Shown: one piece after another, positions 1 to 8,701 of the stretch
How the letters are laid out: each line of letters begins with the position of its first letter
Numbering within the stretch: the first letter of the stretch is position 1
NCBI GenBank assembly: GCA_020859845.1
Contig: JAJBVL010000056.1
Coordinates: 1 to 54,747, forward strand
Reading direction: 5' to 3'
Length of the DNA: 54,747 nt
DNA from: Bacteroidales bacterium
Lineage (GTDB): Bacteria; Bacteroidota; Bacteroidia; Bacteroidales; Muribaculaceae
Made by a program: the position numbers and the translations under genes
Notes under the pieces: generated by a model
What the model was told of the DNA's origin: nothing
What the model saw: the letters and a program-made list of their open reading frames with translations, nothing else
Databases searched by the model: none

Positions 1-23
1 ATGTTCATTGATGTATTACTTAA

Positions 24-453
24 AAGACCGCCCTTGAATACACGACAGATATCTATCAGGAAGATATTCCCAAACATATTCTTCAAGAAAACAAGATACA
101 TCTGAACTCTTTCTTCCTGGAACAAGAATCTGTACAGGAAAATAGAATGATTACTTCTCAATCTGCAGGAGAAGAGTCATGTCGATTTCAGATGTATCGA
201 TTTTCCATGGTTCTGCAAGGAGAATCTGGACCTGATAAAGGCCATGGTGTTGTATGTCCAATTGTCGCAAGAGCTTAAAAGATAAAATGTATGAGGATGA
301 AAACATGAGTGAATAATCGACAATATACATGACGATTATGAATTGGGCAAAGTGGCAAAAAAGAGGTGGAATATAATCAATGGCGGGTATAATGACATGA
401 TAGAGAACATGGAAACGGATATTACGAGGAATTTTATAAACAACGCACTATAA
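24..453 (+). pseudogene. Decayed coding relic, unidentified
   Basis: Three protein-like stretches without usable starts follow one another: 24-147 in one frame (contains YTTDIYQEDIPKHILQENK), 151-285 in another (contains CIDFPWFCKENLDLIKAM), and 313-453 (contains HDDYELGKVAKKRWNIINGG). Their spacing and amino-acid character suggest one gene broken by frameshifts and stops. I do not recognise the family. It occupies the place directly upstream of rteA where CTnDOT carries tetQ, but it does not resemble the Tet(Q) C-terminus. It could instead be noise in a noncoding leader. No other gene is visible in the first 505 bases. Confidence 0.35.
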
Positions 454-505
454 ACGATTCGCATATGGGATTTTCACCTGTAGGCAGAAGTTCGTTAGTT
501 GGGAC

Positions 506-2869
506 ATGGGATTGATTCCCATAATAGATAATAGTATGAAACATAGCAGGCAAATACCTTTGCAACATAAAATCCTTTTCGGATATATCATCTTAATGGC
601 GATCATAACAAGCATGGTCGCCGTTTTGTTTCATGAACGTAACCGGGTAGAGGCTATCGAGACTGAAGCCATAGCCATCCGTCAGATACGGCGTGATGGA
701 AATACCATCCTCCACCAGATTTCCGTTCTCGCTTTTCACGGCGAGACAGCCATCTCTTGGACGGAGGAGGACCTGGCCGAATACCGGAAACTCCGCCTGC
801 GTACGGACTCCCTGCTGTGGGCGATACATAGTGCGGATTTTGTCCGTCAGGGGCATATTGACACGCTCCGAGACCTGCTGGCAAGCAAGGAGTTTCACCT
901 ATACCAGATCATGCGGCTGTCCCGGCAACAGGACAGTACCGATAATCTTTTGCTGAAACGTCTGCCAGCCGCCGTGCGGCAGGCAACCCGTCCCCGCACA
1001 GTCACCCGTAAGAAAAAGGGCGTTCCCGGGTGGTTCGGGGCGAAGGAAACCGTACATTTACCGCCCGATACGGATACCCTCCACTCGCTGAACCGGGAAT
1101 TCCTCTCCATACAGGAGGAACGGCAAAGGAACATAGGCTCCTACGCAGACAGCCTGCGAGGCCACAACAAGGAACTCAACCGGGAATTGCTCACGCTGAT
1201 CACCAGGATGGACGGACAATTCCAGTCCGCACTTGACGCCAGGGAAGAACGTCTCAAAATCTCCTACGACCGTTCCACGTCCATCATCACCTGCCTTATC
1301 CTCTCCGCCGTCTTCCTGCTTTTCATCTCGTACCTGGTCATCCACCGGGACATACGGACGAGGGAGAAGGACCGGAAACGGCTAGAAGAAACGATAGAGC
1401 AGAATACCGCTTTGCTGGAAATGCGCAAGAACATTATCCTGACCATCTCCCATGACATCCGTGCCCCGCTGAACATCATCAGCGGCAGTGCCGAACTGGC
1501 TATGGATACCCGTGAGAAGAAACGCAGGAACAGCCACCTGAACAACATCAGGATTGTCTGCAAACACGTGGTACACCTGCTCAACAACCTGTTGGACGTG
1601 TACCGCCTGAACGAAGCGAAAGAAACACGCAATGATGTACCGTTCAACCTGAACGAACTGCTGGAACGCATCGCTTCGGGGTTTTCCCACGTGGTCACCA
1701 ACAAAGGAATCCTGTTCAGGCCGGATTTCAAGGATACCGATGTCAATCTGTACGGCGATGCAGACCGCATAGAACAGATTATGGACAACCTGCTGACCAA
1801 TGCGGTCAAGTTTACAGAATCAGGAACCATCACGCTGAGTGCTTGTTACCGTGAAGGCGTATTGATTTTGGAGGTGAAGGATTCCGGCATCGGCATGAAC
1901 CCGGAAACGCTTTCCCGCATTTTCCGGCCGTTTGAACGCCTGACTTCCGCGACGAACGTGGATGGTGTCGGATTGGGATTGCCCATCACGAAAGGAATAG
2001 TCAGTCTGCTTGGCGGAGAAATAGACGTGACGAGTGAAATCGGCAGTGGCACCACATTCCGCGTGACGCTTCCCCTCAGCATGACAGATGAGCCGGTAGA
2101 GAGCGAGAACAGGATACTTCCGCATCCGGAACATCTGCCCCAAAATGTACTGGTAATCGACGATGACACGATGTTTCTTGACGTGATAAAGGAAATGCTG
2201 GAGCGTAACGGCATAACCTGTACCTTATGCTCATCTGCCAAGGATATCGTCAAAGCCATACGGAACAAGGATTACGACCTGCTGCTATCGGATATCCTGA
2301 TGCCCGGAACCAACGGTTTCGACTTGCTGGACCTGCTCCGTAACTCAAATGTCGGCAACTCCCGTGAAATACCGGTCATAGCCATGACCGCGCGGGGCGA
2401 CAGAGAAAAAGAGGCTTTTCTTCAAGCGGGTTTTACAGACTGCATCTACAAGCCGTTCTCCTCATCGGAACTGCTCAGCCTGCTTTCAACGATAAAAAGA
2501 GACCGGGAAGAGGAAAAACATAAAGCGGATTTCAGCAGGATACTTGCGGAGGTCAGTGACAAACCGAAAACACTGAGGTCCTTCATTTTCCAATTGGAAA
2601 AAGACCGTAAAGAGCTTGATGCTGCCATGGAAAACGGTGACAGGCAGAAACTGCGTGAGATTACACACCGGATGCAACCGATGTGGGAATTGTTGCAAAC
2701 CGAAGATATTCTGCTTGACTTACGCACTTTATTGAAAAAAGACGATTCAAGTGACAACGAGTTGAACGGTCTTATTCGAAAGGTAATGGATACCGCCTCT
2801 GTCCTTATCACGGAGGTTGAGGACGAGATAAAAAGACAGACAAATGAAACGGAAAATACTAATAGTTGA
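506..2869 (+). CDS. rteA: Hybrid sensor histidine kinase, RteA-like
   Basis: Membrane two-component hybrid kinase. Visible order: short cytoplasmic N-terminus; membrane segment at about 23-43; extracytoplasmic region of about 210 residues; second membrane segment at about 257-278; dimerisation/phosphoacceptor helix with SHDIRAPLN (His about 316); ATPase domain with N box NLLTNAVKF and glycine boxes DSGIGM and GVGLGLPITK; receiver from about 549 with phosphoacceptor in SDILMPG (Asp about 596); and a C-terminal Hpt-like helix ITHRMQPMWELL (His about 721). The gene overlaps rteB by 26 bases. In CTnDOT elements RteA/RteB respond to tetracycline and switch on excision and transfer functions; here the signal is unknown because tetQ is not next to it. 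An alternative start at residue 11 (536) is equally plausible. Confidence 0.9.
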   Translation: MGLIPIIDNSMKHSRQIPLQHKILFGYIILMAIITSMVAVLFHERNRVEAIETEAIAIRQIRRDGNTILHQISVLAFHGETAISWTEEDLAEYRKLRLRTDSLLWAIHSADFVRQGHIDTLRDLLASKEFHLYQIMRLSRQQDSTDNLLLKRLPAAVRQATRPRTVTRKKKGVPGWFGAKETVHLPPDTDTLHSLNREFLSIQEERQRNIGSYADSLRGHNKELNRELLTLITRMDGQFQSALDAREERLKISYDRSTSIITCLILSAVFLLFISYLVIHRDIRTREKDRKRLEETIEQNTALLEMRKNIILTISHDIRAPLNIISGSAELAMDTREKKRRNSHLNNIRIVCKHVVHLLNNLLDVYRLNEAKETRNDVPFNLNELLERIASGFSHVVTNKGILFRPDFKDTDVNLYGDADRIEQIMDNLLTNAVKFTESGTITLSACYREGVLILEVKDSGIGMNPETLSRIFRPFERLTSATNVDGVGLGLPITKGIVSLLGGEIDVTSEIGSGTTFRVTLPLSMTDEPVESENRILPHPEHLPQNVLVIDDDTMFLDVIKEMLERNGITCTLCSSAKDIVKAIRNKDYDLLLSDILMPGTNGFDLLDLLRNSNVGNSREIPVIAMTARGDREKEAFLQAGFTDCIYKPFSSSELLSLLSTIKRDREEEKHKADFSRILAEVSDKPKTLRSFIFQLEKDRKELDAAMENGDRQKLREITHRMQPMWELLQTEDILLDLRTLLKKDDSSDNELNGLIRKVMDTASVLITEVEDEIKRQTNETENTNS

Positions 2870-4160
2870 GGATAATATAGGCTTGTCGCAGATGCAGAAA
2901 GACTGGTTCGGGCAGGCCGGTTATGATGCCGTAACCGCCATGAACGAGCCAATCGCCAGGGCGTTGATACGCAAAAACAGGTTCGACCTGATATTATCGG
3001 ATGTAAGGCTGCCCGAAGGAGACGGCATTTCCCTTTTGAAATGGCTGAAAAATGAACGGATGGAAATACCGTTCATTATCACTACGGAATACGTCTCGGT
3101 GCCGGATGTGGTGCGCACCATCAAGCTGGGTGCGAAAGACTACCTGCCTAAACCGGTACACAGGGAACACCTGTTGGAATTGGCAGAAGAACTGTTCCGC
3201 CCGATTGCGACCAGACGGGAGCAGAAAAAGGAACTGCTTAAACGCATGTGCCCCAAGATGCTTGAAGTGGAACGGTGCGCAAGACTGGTTGCCCCGTCTG
3301 ACATGTCCGTACTGATACTCGGGGCCAACGGTACAGGCAAGGAATCCGTGGCACAAAGCATCCACGAGGGCAGTGACCGTTTTGAAATGCCTTTCGTGGC
3401 TGTCAACTGCGGTGTACTGCCACGTGAACTTGCGGCTTCCATGCTGTTCGGGCACGCGAAAGGGGCTTTCACCGGTGCAGACACGGCAAAGGAGGGCTTT
3501 TTCGACATGGCGAAAGGCGGCACTTTGTTTCTGGACGAAATCGGTACACTGTCTCTCGAGATACAGGCCATGCTGCTCAGGGTGTTGCAGGATAACTCCT
3601 ATATTCCCATTGGCGGGAACAAGGAGCGTGTCGCGGATGTGCGCATTGTGGCCGCAACGAATGAGAACATGGAAAAGGCGATTTCAGAAGGCCGGTTCCG
3701 GGAGGATCTTTACCACCGTTTGAGCGAATTTGAAATCCGGCAGCCATCCCTGGCAGAATGCCCGGAAGACATCATGCCATTGGCCGAGTTTTTCCGTAAA
3801 CGCTTCTCAAAGGAATTGAGACGGAACACTACCGGTTTTTCTGATGCGGGTATGTGCAGGCTGCGTTCTTATCCCTGGCCGGGCAATGTCAGGGAGTTGC
3901 AGAACAGGATAAAAAGAGCGGTACTGCTTGCCGAGGGACCGTTGCTGGAACTTGCGGATTTGGAAATGAACAAGCAGGCTGACGATGTGATACCGGTTTC
4001 CACTCCGATTATATCCCCACTGAAAGACGAGAAGGCTGAAATGGGAAATATCATCAATGTCCTTACCGCTTGTAACGGACACCGTGAACAGGCGGCAAGA
4101 CTGTTGAATGTTAATCCGGCCACGTTGTACAGGAAGATGAAGAAATACGGGTTGAAATGA
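2844..4160 (+). CDS. rteB: Sigma54-type response regulator, RteB-like
   Basis: NtrC-class transcription activator and cognate partner of the overlapping kinase. Residues 1-115 form a receiver with IVEDN acidic pocket and LSDVRLPEG (Asp about 53). The central AAA+ domain has Walker A GANGTGKE at about 160, the sigma54-contact loop GAFTGA at about 207, and LFLDEIG at about 230. The C-terminus is a Fis-type helix-turn-helix (HREQAARLLNVNPATLYRKM). At 438 aa the architecture is complete. In CTnDOT the homologue activates rteC and so excision; no rteC is recognisable in this window. The 26-base overlap with rteA implies translational coupling. Confidence 0.92.
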   Translation: MKRKILIVEDNIGLSQMQKDWFGQAGYDAVTAMNEPIARALIRKNRFDLILSDVRLPEGDGISLLKWLKNERMEIPFIITTEYVSVPDVVRTIKLGAKDYLPKPVHREHLLELAEELFRPIATRREQKKELLKRMCPKMLEVERCARLVAPSDMSVLILGANGTGKESVAQSIHEGSDRFEMPFVAVNCGVLPRELAASMLFGHAKGAFTGADTAKEGFFDMAKGGTLFLDEIGTLSLEIQAMLLRVLQDNSYIPIGGNKERVADVRIVAATNENMEKAISEGRFREDLYHRLSEFEIRQPSLAECPEDIMPLAEFFRKRFSKELRRNTTGFSDAGMCRLRSYPWPGNVRELQNRIKRAVLLAEGPLLELADLEMNKQADDVIPVSTPIISPLKDEKAEMGNIINVLTACNGHREQAARLLNVNPATLYRKMKKYGLK

Positions 4161-4245
4161 ACGGATATTTATGACCGGTAAATGACAATGTAAATGACGG
4201 GATACAATAAAACTTAAAGCTGTTTTCTATATGGATGAAAATACG

Positions 4246-4253
4246 TAATTTTG
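4246..4253 (+). promoter_or_regulatory. Candidate -7 promoter box TAATTTTG
   Basis: TAATTTTG matches the Bacteroidota -7 consensus TAnnTTTG and lies in the gap after rteB. A T-rich stretch (TGTTTT, 4221-4226) sits at about the -33 position. It would start a leader of about 260 bases ahead of the RibD-C gene. Confidence 0.5.
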
Positions 4254-4401
4254 CAAAAGATTGAGCGGGTCATAGATTCGCGTAAATCTGAACATAAAAA
4301 GTAACAGCGGAGTTTAATCTCTCTGCTGATTATATACATAAGTCGCAAGACATCTCAGGTAGGAATCTGGTAAATTTCAAATTGTAGAGATTATTGCGTG
4401 T

Positions 4402-4510
4402 AACTTATGCTATGCCTTATAGCGTGAGTTCATGCATGATTCTACAATGGGCTTACCAGAGCCTCTGCCTGATAATGCGTGAGTTTCACGCTTTTCTTTA
4501 TAATAATTAG
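4402..4510 (+). promoter_or_regulatory. Structured leader with mini-ORFs upstream of RibD-C gene
   Basis: Two hairpins can be drawn. One has 12-base arms at 4402-4413 and 4419-4430 (10 of 12 paired, loop GCCTT). The other is GCGTGA/TCACGC at 4477-4482 and 4486-4491, followed by TTTTCTTT, which looks like an intrinsic terminator. A 16-codon ORF (4432-4482) ends with its TGA inside the left arm of the second hairpin. A 24-codon ORF (4436-4510) ends 9 bases before the downstream ATG. This arrangement suits attenuation or translational coupling. The rest of 4161-4519 shows no gene. Confidence 0.4.
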
Positions 4511-4519
4511 GATGGAGGT

Positions 4520-4936
4520 ATGGCAATAGTACAAATCATAACGGCAATGACATTGGACGGCTTTCTTCCCTATGAGGACGAGGAACTGTTCAAATGGGTG
4601 AAGACGGACAAGCGTGGTTTCCCGTTCTGGCACGATAGAGGAACTTTCATGTTGCCTGTCGGCTATCCAATGCTGGATTTGATTTGTGAAAAGGACGGGA
4701 AGGATGCCTCCTGTGTCTATACGGCGGAAATCTCAGACAAGAAAAGTCTCGAATTGCTGCACAGGCTTTCCATCTACCACCTCATTGACGAAATTGTAGT
4801 CTATGTCCTTCCCCTGACATACGGGAAAGGGATTGCCGTTCTCCAACAGTTGCCTGCCGTCCGTTGGCAACTGCACGGATCCGTCATGTCCCATAGTGGC
4901 ATCAGCCGTCTTGTTTACCGTAAATCCTCGCGATAG
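4520..4936 (+). CDS. RibD C-terminal / dihydrofolate-reductase-like protein
   Basis: 138-aa protein beginning MAIVQIITAMTLDGFLP, the strand-turn pattern of the RibD-C/DHFR-like fold, with late motifs LIDEIVVYVLPLTYGKG and GISRLVYRK matching the usual end of that domain. Copies of this gene type are common cargo next to rteAB-like regulators in Bacteroides conjugative elements; the substrate is unknown, and folate or flavin reduction is inference only. It is a little shorter than stand-alone RibD-C proteins. A GGAGG lies only one base before the ATG, so the start could be slightly different (Met11 is the next candidate). Confidence 0.7.
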   Translation: MAIVQIITAMTLDGFLPYEDEELFKWVKTDKRGFPFWHDRGTFMLPVGYPMLDLICEKDGKDASCVYTAEISDKKSLELLHRLSIYHLIDEIVVYVLPLTYGKGIAVLQQLPAVRWQLHGSVMSHSGISRLVYRKSSR

Positions 4937-5021
4937 TCCATTGCATCCCGCAAGGAAATCTTGCAAAATGCAAGATTCTCCAGATCTCCATTTTCACATC
5001 GCAATTTTTTATTTCGCTGAT

Positions 5022-5035
5022 ATACAATATTGTAT
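5022..5035. promoter_or_regulatory. Perfect 14-bp palindrome, possible operator
   Basis: ATACAATATTGTAT is a perfect palindrome extended by GAT/ATC on its flanks. It lies about 120 bases upstream of the first of three DNA-binding protein genes and could be an operator for one of them. Function is inferred from position only. Confidence 0.4.
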
Positions 5036-5155
5036 CAGTGCTTCTTGGTACCTATCGGTGTCATTGGCACGCCGTTAGCCCTATAATATGATATAACCTG
5101 TTGCGCGACAAGGTGTAAGCAAATGATTATTTACACTCAAAAAAACAGATTAGTC

Positions 5156-5473
5156 ATGTTACAGATAAACAATGAGACCGCCCACAAGATGTTCTTCCAG
5201 ATCATGGAACGGTTCGATAGGATAGACAGGGCATTGGAACGAATGAACAAGCTGAAGGATTGTCTGGACGGCGACACGCTCTTGGACAACTACGACCTGT
5301 GCCAGCTGCTCGGCATCACCAAACGCACGCTGGCTCGTTACCGTCAGAAGAAACTCGTCACCTATTACATGATTGACGGGAGAACCTACTACAAGGCGTC
5401 CGAAGTGGAGGCCTTCCTCAATCAGAAAGGGAAGTCATTGCCGGCAAGATACAGGGGGCAAGTGAATGTCTAA
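5156..5473 (+). CDS. Small helix-turn-helix protein (excisionase-like), copy 1
   Basis: About 105 aa starting MLQINNETAHK. An N-terminal amphipathic or coiled helix (MERFDRIDRALERMNKL) is followed by a MerR/Xis-type winged helix: LLDNYDLCQLLGITKRTLARYR then a wing with YYMIDGRTYYKASEVEAFL. Proteins of this type are encoded beside integrases in Bacteroides conjugative transposons and act as excision or regulatory factors (Xis family); that role is inferred here. An upstream ATG at 5123 would add 11 residues. It is the first of three paralogous genes in tandem. Confidence 0.75.
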   Translation: MLQINNETAHKMFFQIMERFDRIDRALERMNKLKDCLDGDTLLDNYDLCQLLGITKRTLARYRQKKLVTYYMIDGRTYYKASEVEAFLNQKGKSLPARYRGQVNV

Positions 5474-5492
5474 CTAAAACGGGGTATGGATT

Positions 5493-5789
5493 ATGGAGAT
5501 TATATGTATCGACAGACAGACTTTTGAAGAACTGCGTGTCCGCTTTTGCGAGTTCGAGGAACGGTTGACACGTGTATGCCGTCCGGTTGAAGACCTCGGC
5601 TTGAAAAACTGGCTGGACAATCAGGAGGTATGCGAAGTACTTCGCATCAGCAAAAAGACCCTTCAGGTGTACCGTGCCAAAGGAATACTCCCTTTCAGCC
5701 GTATCAAGAACAAGCTCTTCTACAAGCCGGAAGATATACAGAGATTATTGGAATTGAATTATCACCCTTTAATAAAAGGCAAGTTATGA
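5493..5789 (+). CDS. Small helix-turn-helix protein (excisionase-like), copy 2
   Basis: 98 aa with the same plan as its upstream neighbour: an N-terminal helix (FEELRVRFCEFEERLTRVC), then LDNQEVCEVLRISKKTLQVYR and the wing GILPFSRIKNKLFYKPEDIQ. The stop codon overlaps the start of the next gene in an ATGA, so copies 2 and 3 are translationally coupled. Its role in excision or in regulating the nearby integrases is inferred from family and context. Confidence 0.75.
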   Translation: MEIICIDRQTFEELRVRFCEFEERLTRVCRPVEDLGLKNWLDNQEVCEVLRISKKTLQVYRAKGILPFSRIKNKLFYKPEDIQRLLELNYHPLIKGKL

Positions 5790-6097
5790 GCTATCATTTC
5801 ATAGACAAGAAAGACCTGCGCATCGATGTGATGTTCCAAGGGATGGAGAAAATGGAGAAGATGCTCTCCCGAATGGAAGATATCCCCAAATCCCTTTTCT
5901 ACGGGGAACGTTTTCTTACGGACGAGGAACTTTCCAAGGTACTGCGGGTGAGCAGGCGTACATTGCAGGAATACCGTACTTTCGGGGTGATTCCTTATTA
6001 TTTGGTGCAAGGGAAAGCACTTTATAAAGAATCCGACATCATGAAGATTCTGGACGACGCCTACAAACGCTGCCGGGAGGAGCAACGCTGGGTATAG
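5786..6097 (+). CDS. Small helix-turn-helix protein (excisionase-like), copy 3
   Basis: 103 aa from the ATG at 5786, which overlaps the previous stop. The domain order repeats: helix MFQGMEKMEKMLSRMEDI, then LTDEELSKVLRVSRRTLQEYR and wing GVIPYYLVQGKALYKESDI. Longer readings in this frame that begin inside copy 2 are unlikely. It ends the plus-strand cluster and is followed by a strong hairpin. All three copies diverge outside the helix-turn-helix, so they probably bind different DNA sites or form heteromers (inference). Confidence 0.75.
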   Translation: MSYHFIDKKDLRIDVMFQGMEKMEKMLSRMEDIPKSLFYGERFLTDEELSKVLRVSRRTLQEYRTFGVIPYYLVQGKALYKESDIMKILDDAYKRCREEQRWV

Positions 6098-6107
6098 TCA
6101 TACGGAA

Positions 6108-6150
6108 CGGAGAAACAGCCCGCAGGTCAGGCAGGCTGTTTCTCCGTTTT
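6108..6150. terminator. Hairpin terminator between HTH cluster and integrases
   Basis: Perfect 13-bp arms (CGGAGAAACAGCC at 6108 and its complement at 6134-6146) with a 13-base loop, followed by TTTT on the plus strand. It separates the convergent helix-turn-helix genes and integrase genes. Confidence 0.75.
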
Positions 6151-6154
6151 CCAT

Positions 6155-7456
6155 TTATGCGGTCGGTGATTTCCTTTTCCGCTTTTTCTTAGCGGTAAAA
6201 TCCTCCTCACAAAGGTCAATTTTGTTTCCGAAGCCGGTAGACCTTAATTTCTTCATGTCCTCGTCCACTTTCGTGTCTGTCACCTGCGCGTAAATCTGCG
6301 TGGTGGAAATGGACGTGTGCCCCATCATGCGGCTGACTGTTTCTATCGGTATTCCGAGCGAGAGAGTGATGTGGGTACCGAAATTATGCCTCGCCTGATG
6401 GTAGGTCAAATTAAAGCCATATACCTTTCCCAACTCTTTTGTCAGCAGGATAAAATATCTGCGGGTGTAAATGTTGAACACTTTGTCCCCGGTTCTTTGG
6501 TTGCGGTATTTCTCGATGATTTGGAGAGGGATATCCAACAGACGTACAGAGGAAAGCGTGTCGGTCTTCTGCCGGTGGATATGAATCCACCATGTGCCGT
6601 CCTCTGCCTGTGTGATATCATTTATTGACAGTTTCTTCAAATCCGCGTATGCCAGTCCGGTGAATGTCGAGAATATGAACATGTCCCTCACGAATTGCAG
6701 TTGCGGCTTTTCCACCGGTGTGGTCATCAAGGTCTTGAGATCCTCCAGTTTCATGTGTCGGCTCTTTCTTTTGGGCAGTTCGGGATGCAGGCGGCAGTAA
6801 GGGTCACGGCGCAATGTCCCCTGGCTGACCGCACGCATCGTGAGTTTCTTCAATCGGTACAGGTGTTCATGCACGCTTTTGGGTTTCAGGTTTCGGTCCG
6901 TACGTAGGAACAGCTCGAAATCATCATAGAACACACGGTCAAGGCTTCGCAATGTCACGTCCTCCACGCCTTTCTTTTCCCGGATGAATGCGGCAAGATG
7001 CTTGTAGGAGCGCAAATAGGAGTCATACGTTTCCTGTATGCGGTCTATTCCGACACGTTTCTTGAATTCTTCATTATGCTCCCTGAAGAGTGCCAGCAGG
7101 GTGAGCGGTTTCTGTCCGATGCCCTTGACCGCGTTTTTGACCAGCTCCGCAGTGATGACCCCCAGGCTGTTCTTTATACGGTCGTAATGTCCGGTAATCT
7201 CACGGGTCAGGTCGTCTATGGCACGGTTCACGGTGACGGCATTCTCACTACGTCCGTCCGCCCGGCCTCTTTCCGGATTCCAAATGGCGGGATTGACGGA
7301 CACCTTCGTTCCGATCTGTTCCCATTCCGTATCTATGCTCACCTTGCACAATAACTGGCACATCCCGTCCTTGCGGACTTTCGTGCGGTTGATATAGAAC
7401 AGTACGGCAAAAGTGCTGCGCCGTTTGACATTTTGTTTTTCAGTATTCTTTTCCAT
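6155..7456 (-). CDS. Tyrosine recombinase / integrase, IntDOT-like (downstream copy)
   Basis: 433-aa site-specific recombinase. An N-terminal arm-binding region (about 20-105) is followed by a SAM-like core-binding domain (about 120-215) and the catalytic domain. Catalytic residues visible: H353 and R356 in YHQARH, H380 in MMGHTS, and nucleophile Y389 in TTQIYAQV. The usual first arginine in the TGxR motif is Ala269 (TGLAYAD); IntDOT is also known to lack this Arg. The C-terminus is strongly basic (KKKRKRK). It lies 21 bases downstream of a second integrase on the same strand, presumably co-transcribed. Confidence 0.92.
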   Translation of the reverse strand: MEKNTEKQNVKRRSTFAVLFYINRTKVRKDGMCQLLCKVSIDTEWEQIGTKVSVNPAIWNPERGRADGRSENAVTVNRAIDDLTREITGHYDRIKNSLGVITAELVKNAVKGIGQKPLTLLALFREHNEEFKKRVGIDRIQETYDSYLRSYKHLAAFIREKKGVEDVTLRSLDRVFYDDFELFLRTDRNLKPKSVHEHLYRLKKLTMRAVSQGTLRRDPYCRLHPELPKRKSRHMKLEDLKTLMTTPVEKPQLQFVRDMFIFSTFTGLAYADLKKLSINDITQAEDGTWWIHIHRQKTDTLSSVRLLDIPLQIIEKYRNQRTGDKVFNIYTRRYFILLTKELGKVYGFNLTYHQARHNFGTHITLSLGIPIETVSRMMGHTSISTTQIYAQVTDTKVDEDMKKLRSTGFGNKIDLCEEDFTAKKKRKRKSPTA

Positions 7457-7477
7457 ATATATACTTTTAGCGGGTTA

Positions 7478-8701
7478 TTAAATGATGACTGAAAAGCGTT
7501 CCGATATTTTCCGGTTCAAAGTCCTTGTATCGGTGCTTATCTTGTCATCGGTAACTTTCGCGTAAATTTGTGTGGTTTCTATTTGACTGTGCCCGAGCAT
7601 CTTGCTGACAGTTTCAAGGGGAACCTCGTGAGAGAGCGTAATCTCTGTCGCGTAGGTATGCCTCCCGGCATGGAAGACCAGCGGCCGGTTGATATTGCAG
7701 ACCCGGGCAATCTCCTTCAAGTAAAGATTCAGCATGGAGTTGCAATACATAGGCAACAACTTGTCACCGGGAGCGGCATCACGGTACTTCCTCAAAATCT
7801 GTAGCGGCAAGTCCAGCAATGGTATTTCAAACTCCACCTTGGTTTTCTGCCGGGCACTCCTGATCCACCATGTGCCGTCTTCCGCACATGAGAGGTTATC
7901 TTTTGTCAGCAGACGCATGTCCCCGTATGGAATGCCGGTGTAGCAGGAGAACAGGAACAGGTCGCGGACATGGTAGAGGGTCTGCCTGTGAAGCGGGGTG
8001 GTCATAATCCGTTGCAGCTCCTCGGCAGTGAGATATTTCTGCCTGGCTTTTGGACGCACCGCCTCGTATCCTGTAAACGGATAGGTGGTAATGATGCCGT
8101 CTGCAATGGCTTCTCCGACAATGGTCTTCAGCTGCACGGTCAGGTTGATGATGGTTCCGGGAGCAAGGCCCCGTTCCGTTCGAAGATACAAATCGTACTT
8201 GTCGATGAAAGAACGGTCCAGTGCGGTAAACGAAATGTCGGATAGTTTGTATTGCCATTGCAGGAATCTCCTGACATGGTTGTAGGCGTTACGGTAAGCT
8301 CTCAGACTGCCTTCTGTACGGTTGACTCCCACACGCTTTTCATAATTGCAGATGAATTGCCTGAAATAGCCCAGGAGCGTTTCCTGCCCGCAAGCCATCC
8401 CGAGCAACCGGTTTTTCACCTCATCGGCCGTCACTCCGTCATGGACAGCCGACTGCTCCGCATAAATGCCCAATGCCATTGCACGGATTTCATCCAGTTT
8501 GTTGTTGATTTCCTTTGCCGTCACGCTTTTACCGGATGCGCGTCCTGAAGCCCAACGTGATTGCGGGACTTTCATCTTCACACTGAATGCTGCCTCGGAA
8601 TATTTCCCGACGTTCAACTTAGCCATTACGGGACAGTTCCCGTCGGCATCCGCCTCGCTCTTTTTAAGGTAGAACGAAACCTTTACATTTGCCTGATTCA
8701 T
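7478..8701 (-). CDS. Tyrosine recombinase / integrase, IntDOT-like (upstream copy)
   Basis: 407-aa paralogue of the adjoining integrase with the same three-domain order. Catalytic residues: H344 and R347 in FHAGRH, H371 in MLGHSQ, nucleophile Y380 in TTQIYAKV. The first catalytic Arg position is Pro258 (TGIPYGD). This is the outermost gene before the probable element end, the usual place of the transposon's own integrase, so it is the better candidate for integrating the element. Pairs of such recombinases are common in Bacteroidota mobile elements; whether both act on the same site is not known. Confidence 0.92.
   Translation of the reverse strand: MNQANVKVSFYLKKSEADADGNCPVMAKLNVGKYSEAAFSVKMKVPQSRWASGRASGKSVTAKEINNKLDEIRAMALGIYAEQSAVHDGVTADEVKNRLLGMACGQETLLGYFRQFICNYEKRVGVNRTEGSLRAYRNAYNHVRRFLQWQYKLSDISFTALDRSFIDKYDLYLRTERGLAPGTIINLTVQLKTIVGEAIADGIITTYPFTGYEAVRPKARQKYLTAEELQRIMTTPLHRQTLYHVRDLFLFSCYTGIPYGDMRLLTKDNLSCAEDGTWWIRSARQKTKVEFEIPLLDLPLQILRKYRDAAPGDKLLPMYCNSMLNLYLKEIARVCNINRPLVFHAGRHTYATEITLSHEVPLETVSKMLGHSQIETTQIYAKVTDDKISTDTRTLNRKISERFSVII

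Noticed and set aside
1-505. tetQ 3' end upstream of rteA
   Set aside because: None of the six frames reads like the Tet(Q) C-terminus; the fragments are too broken and different.
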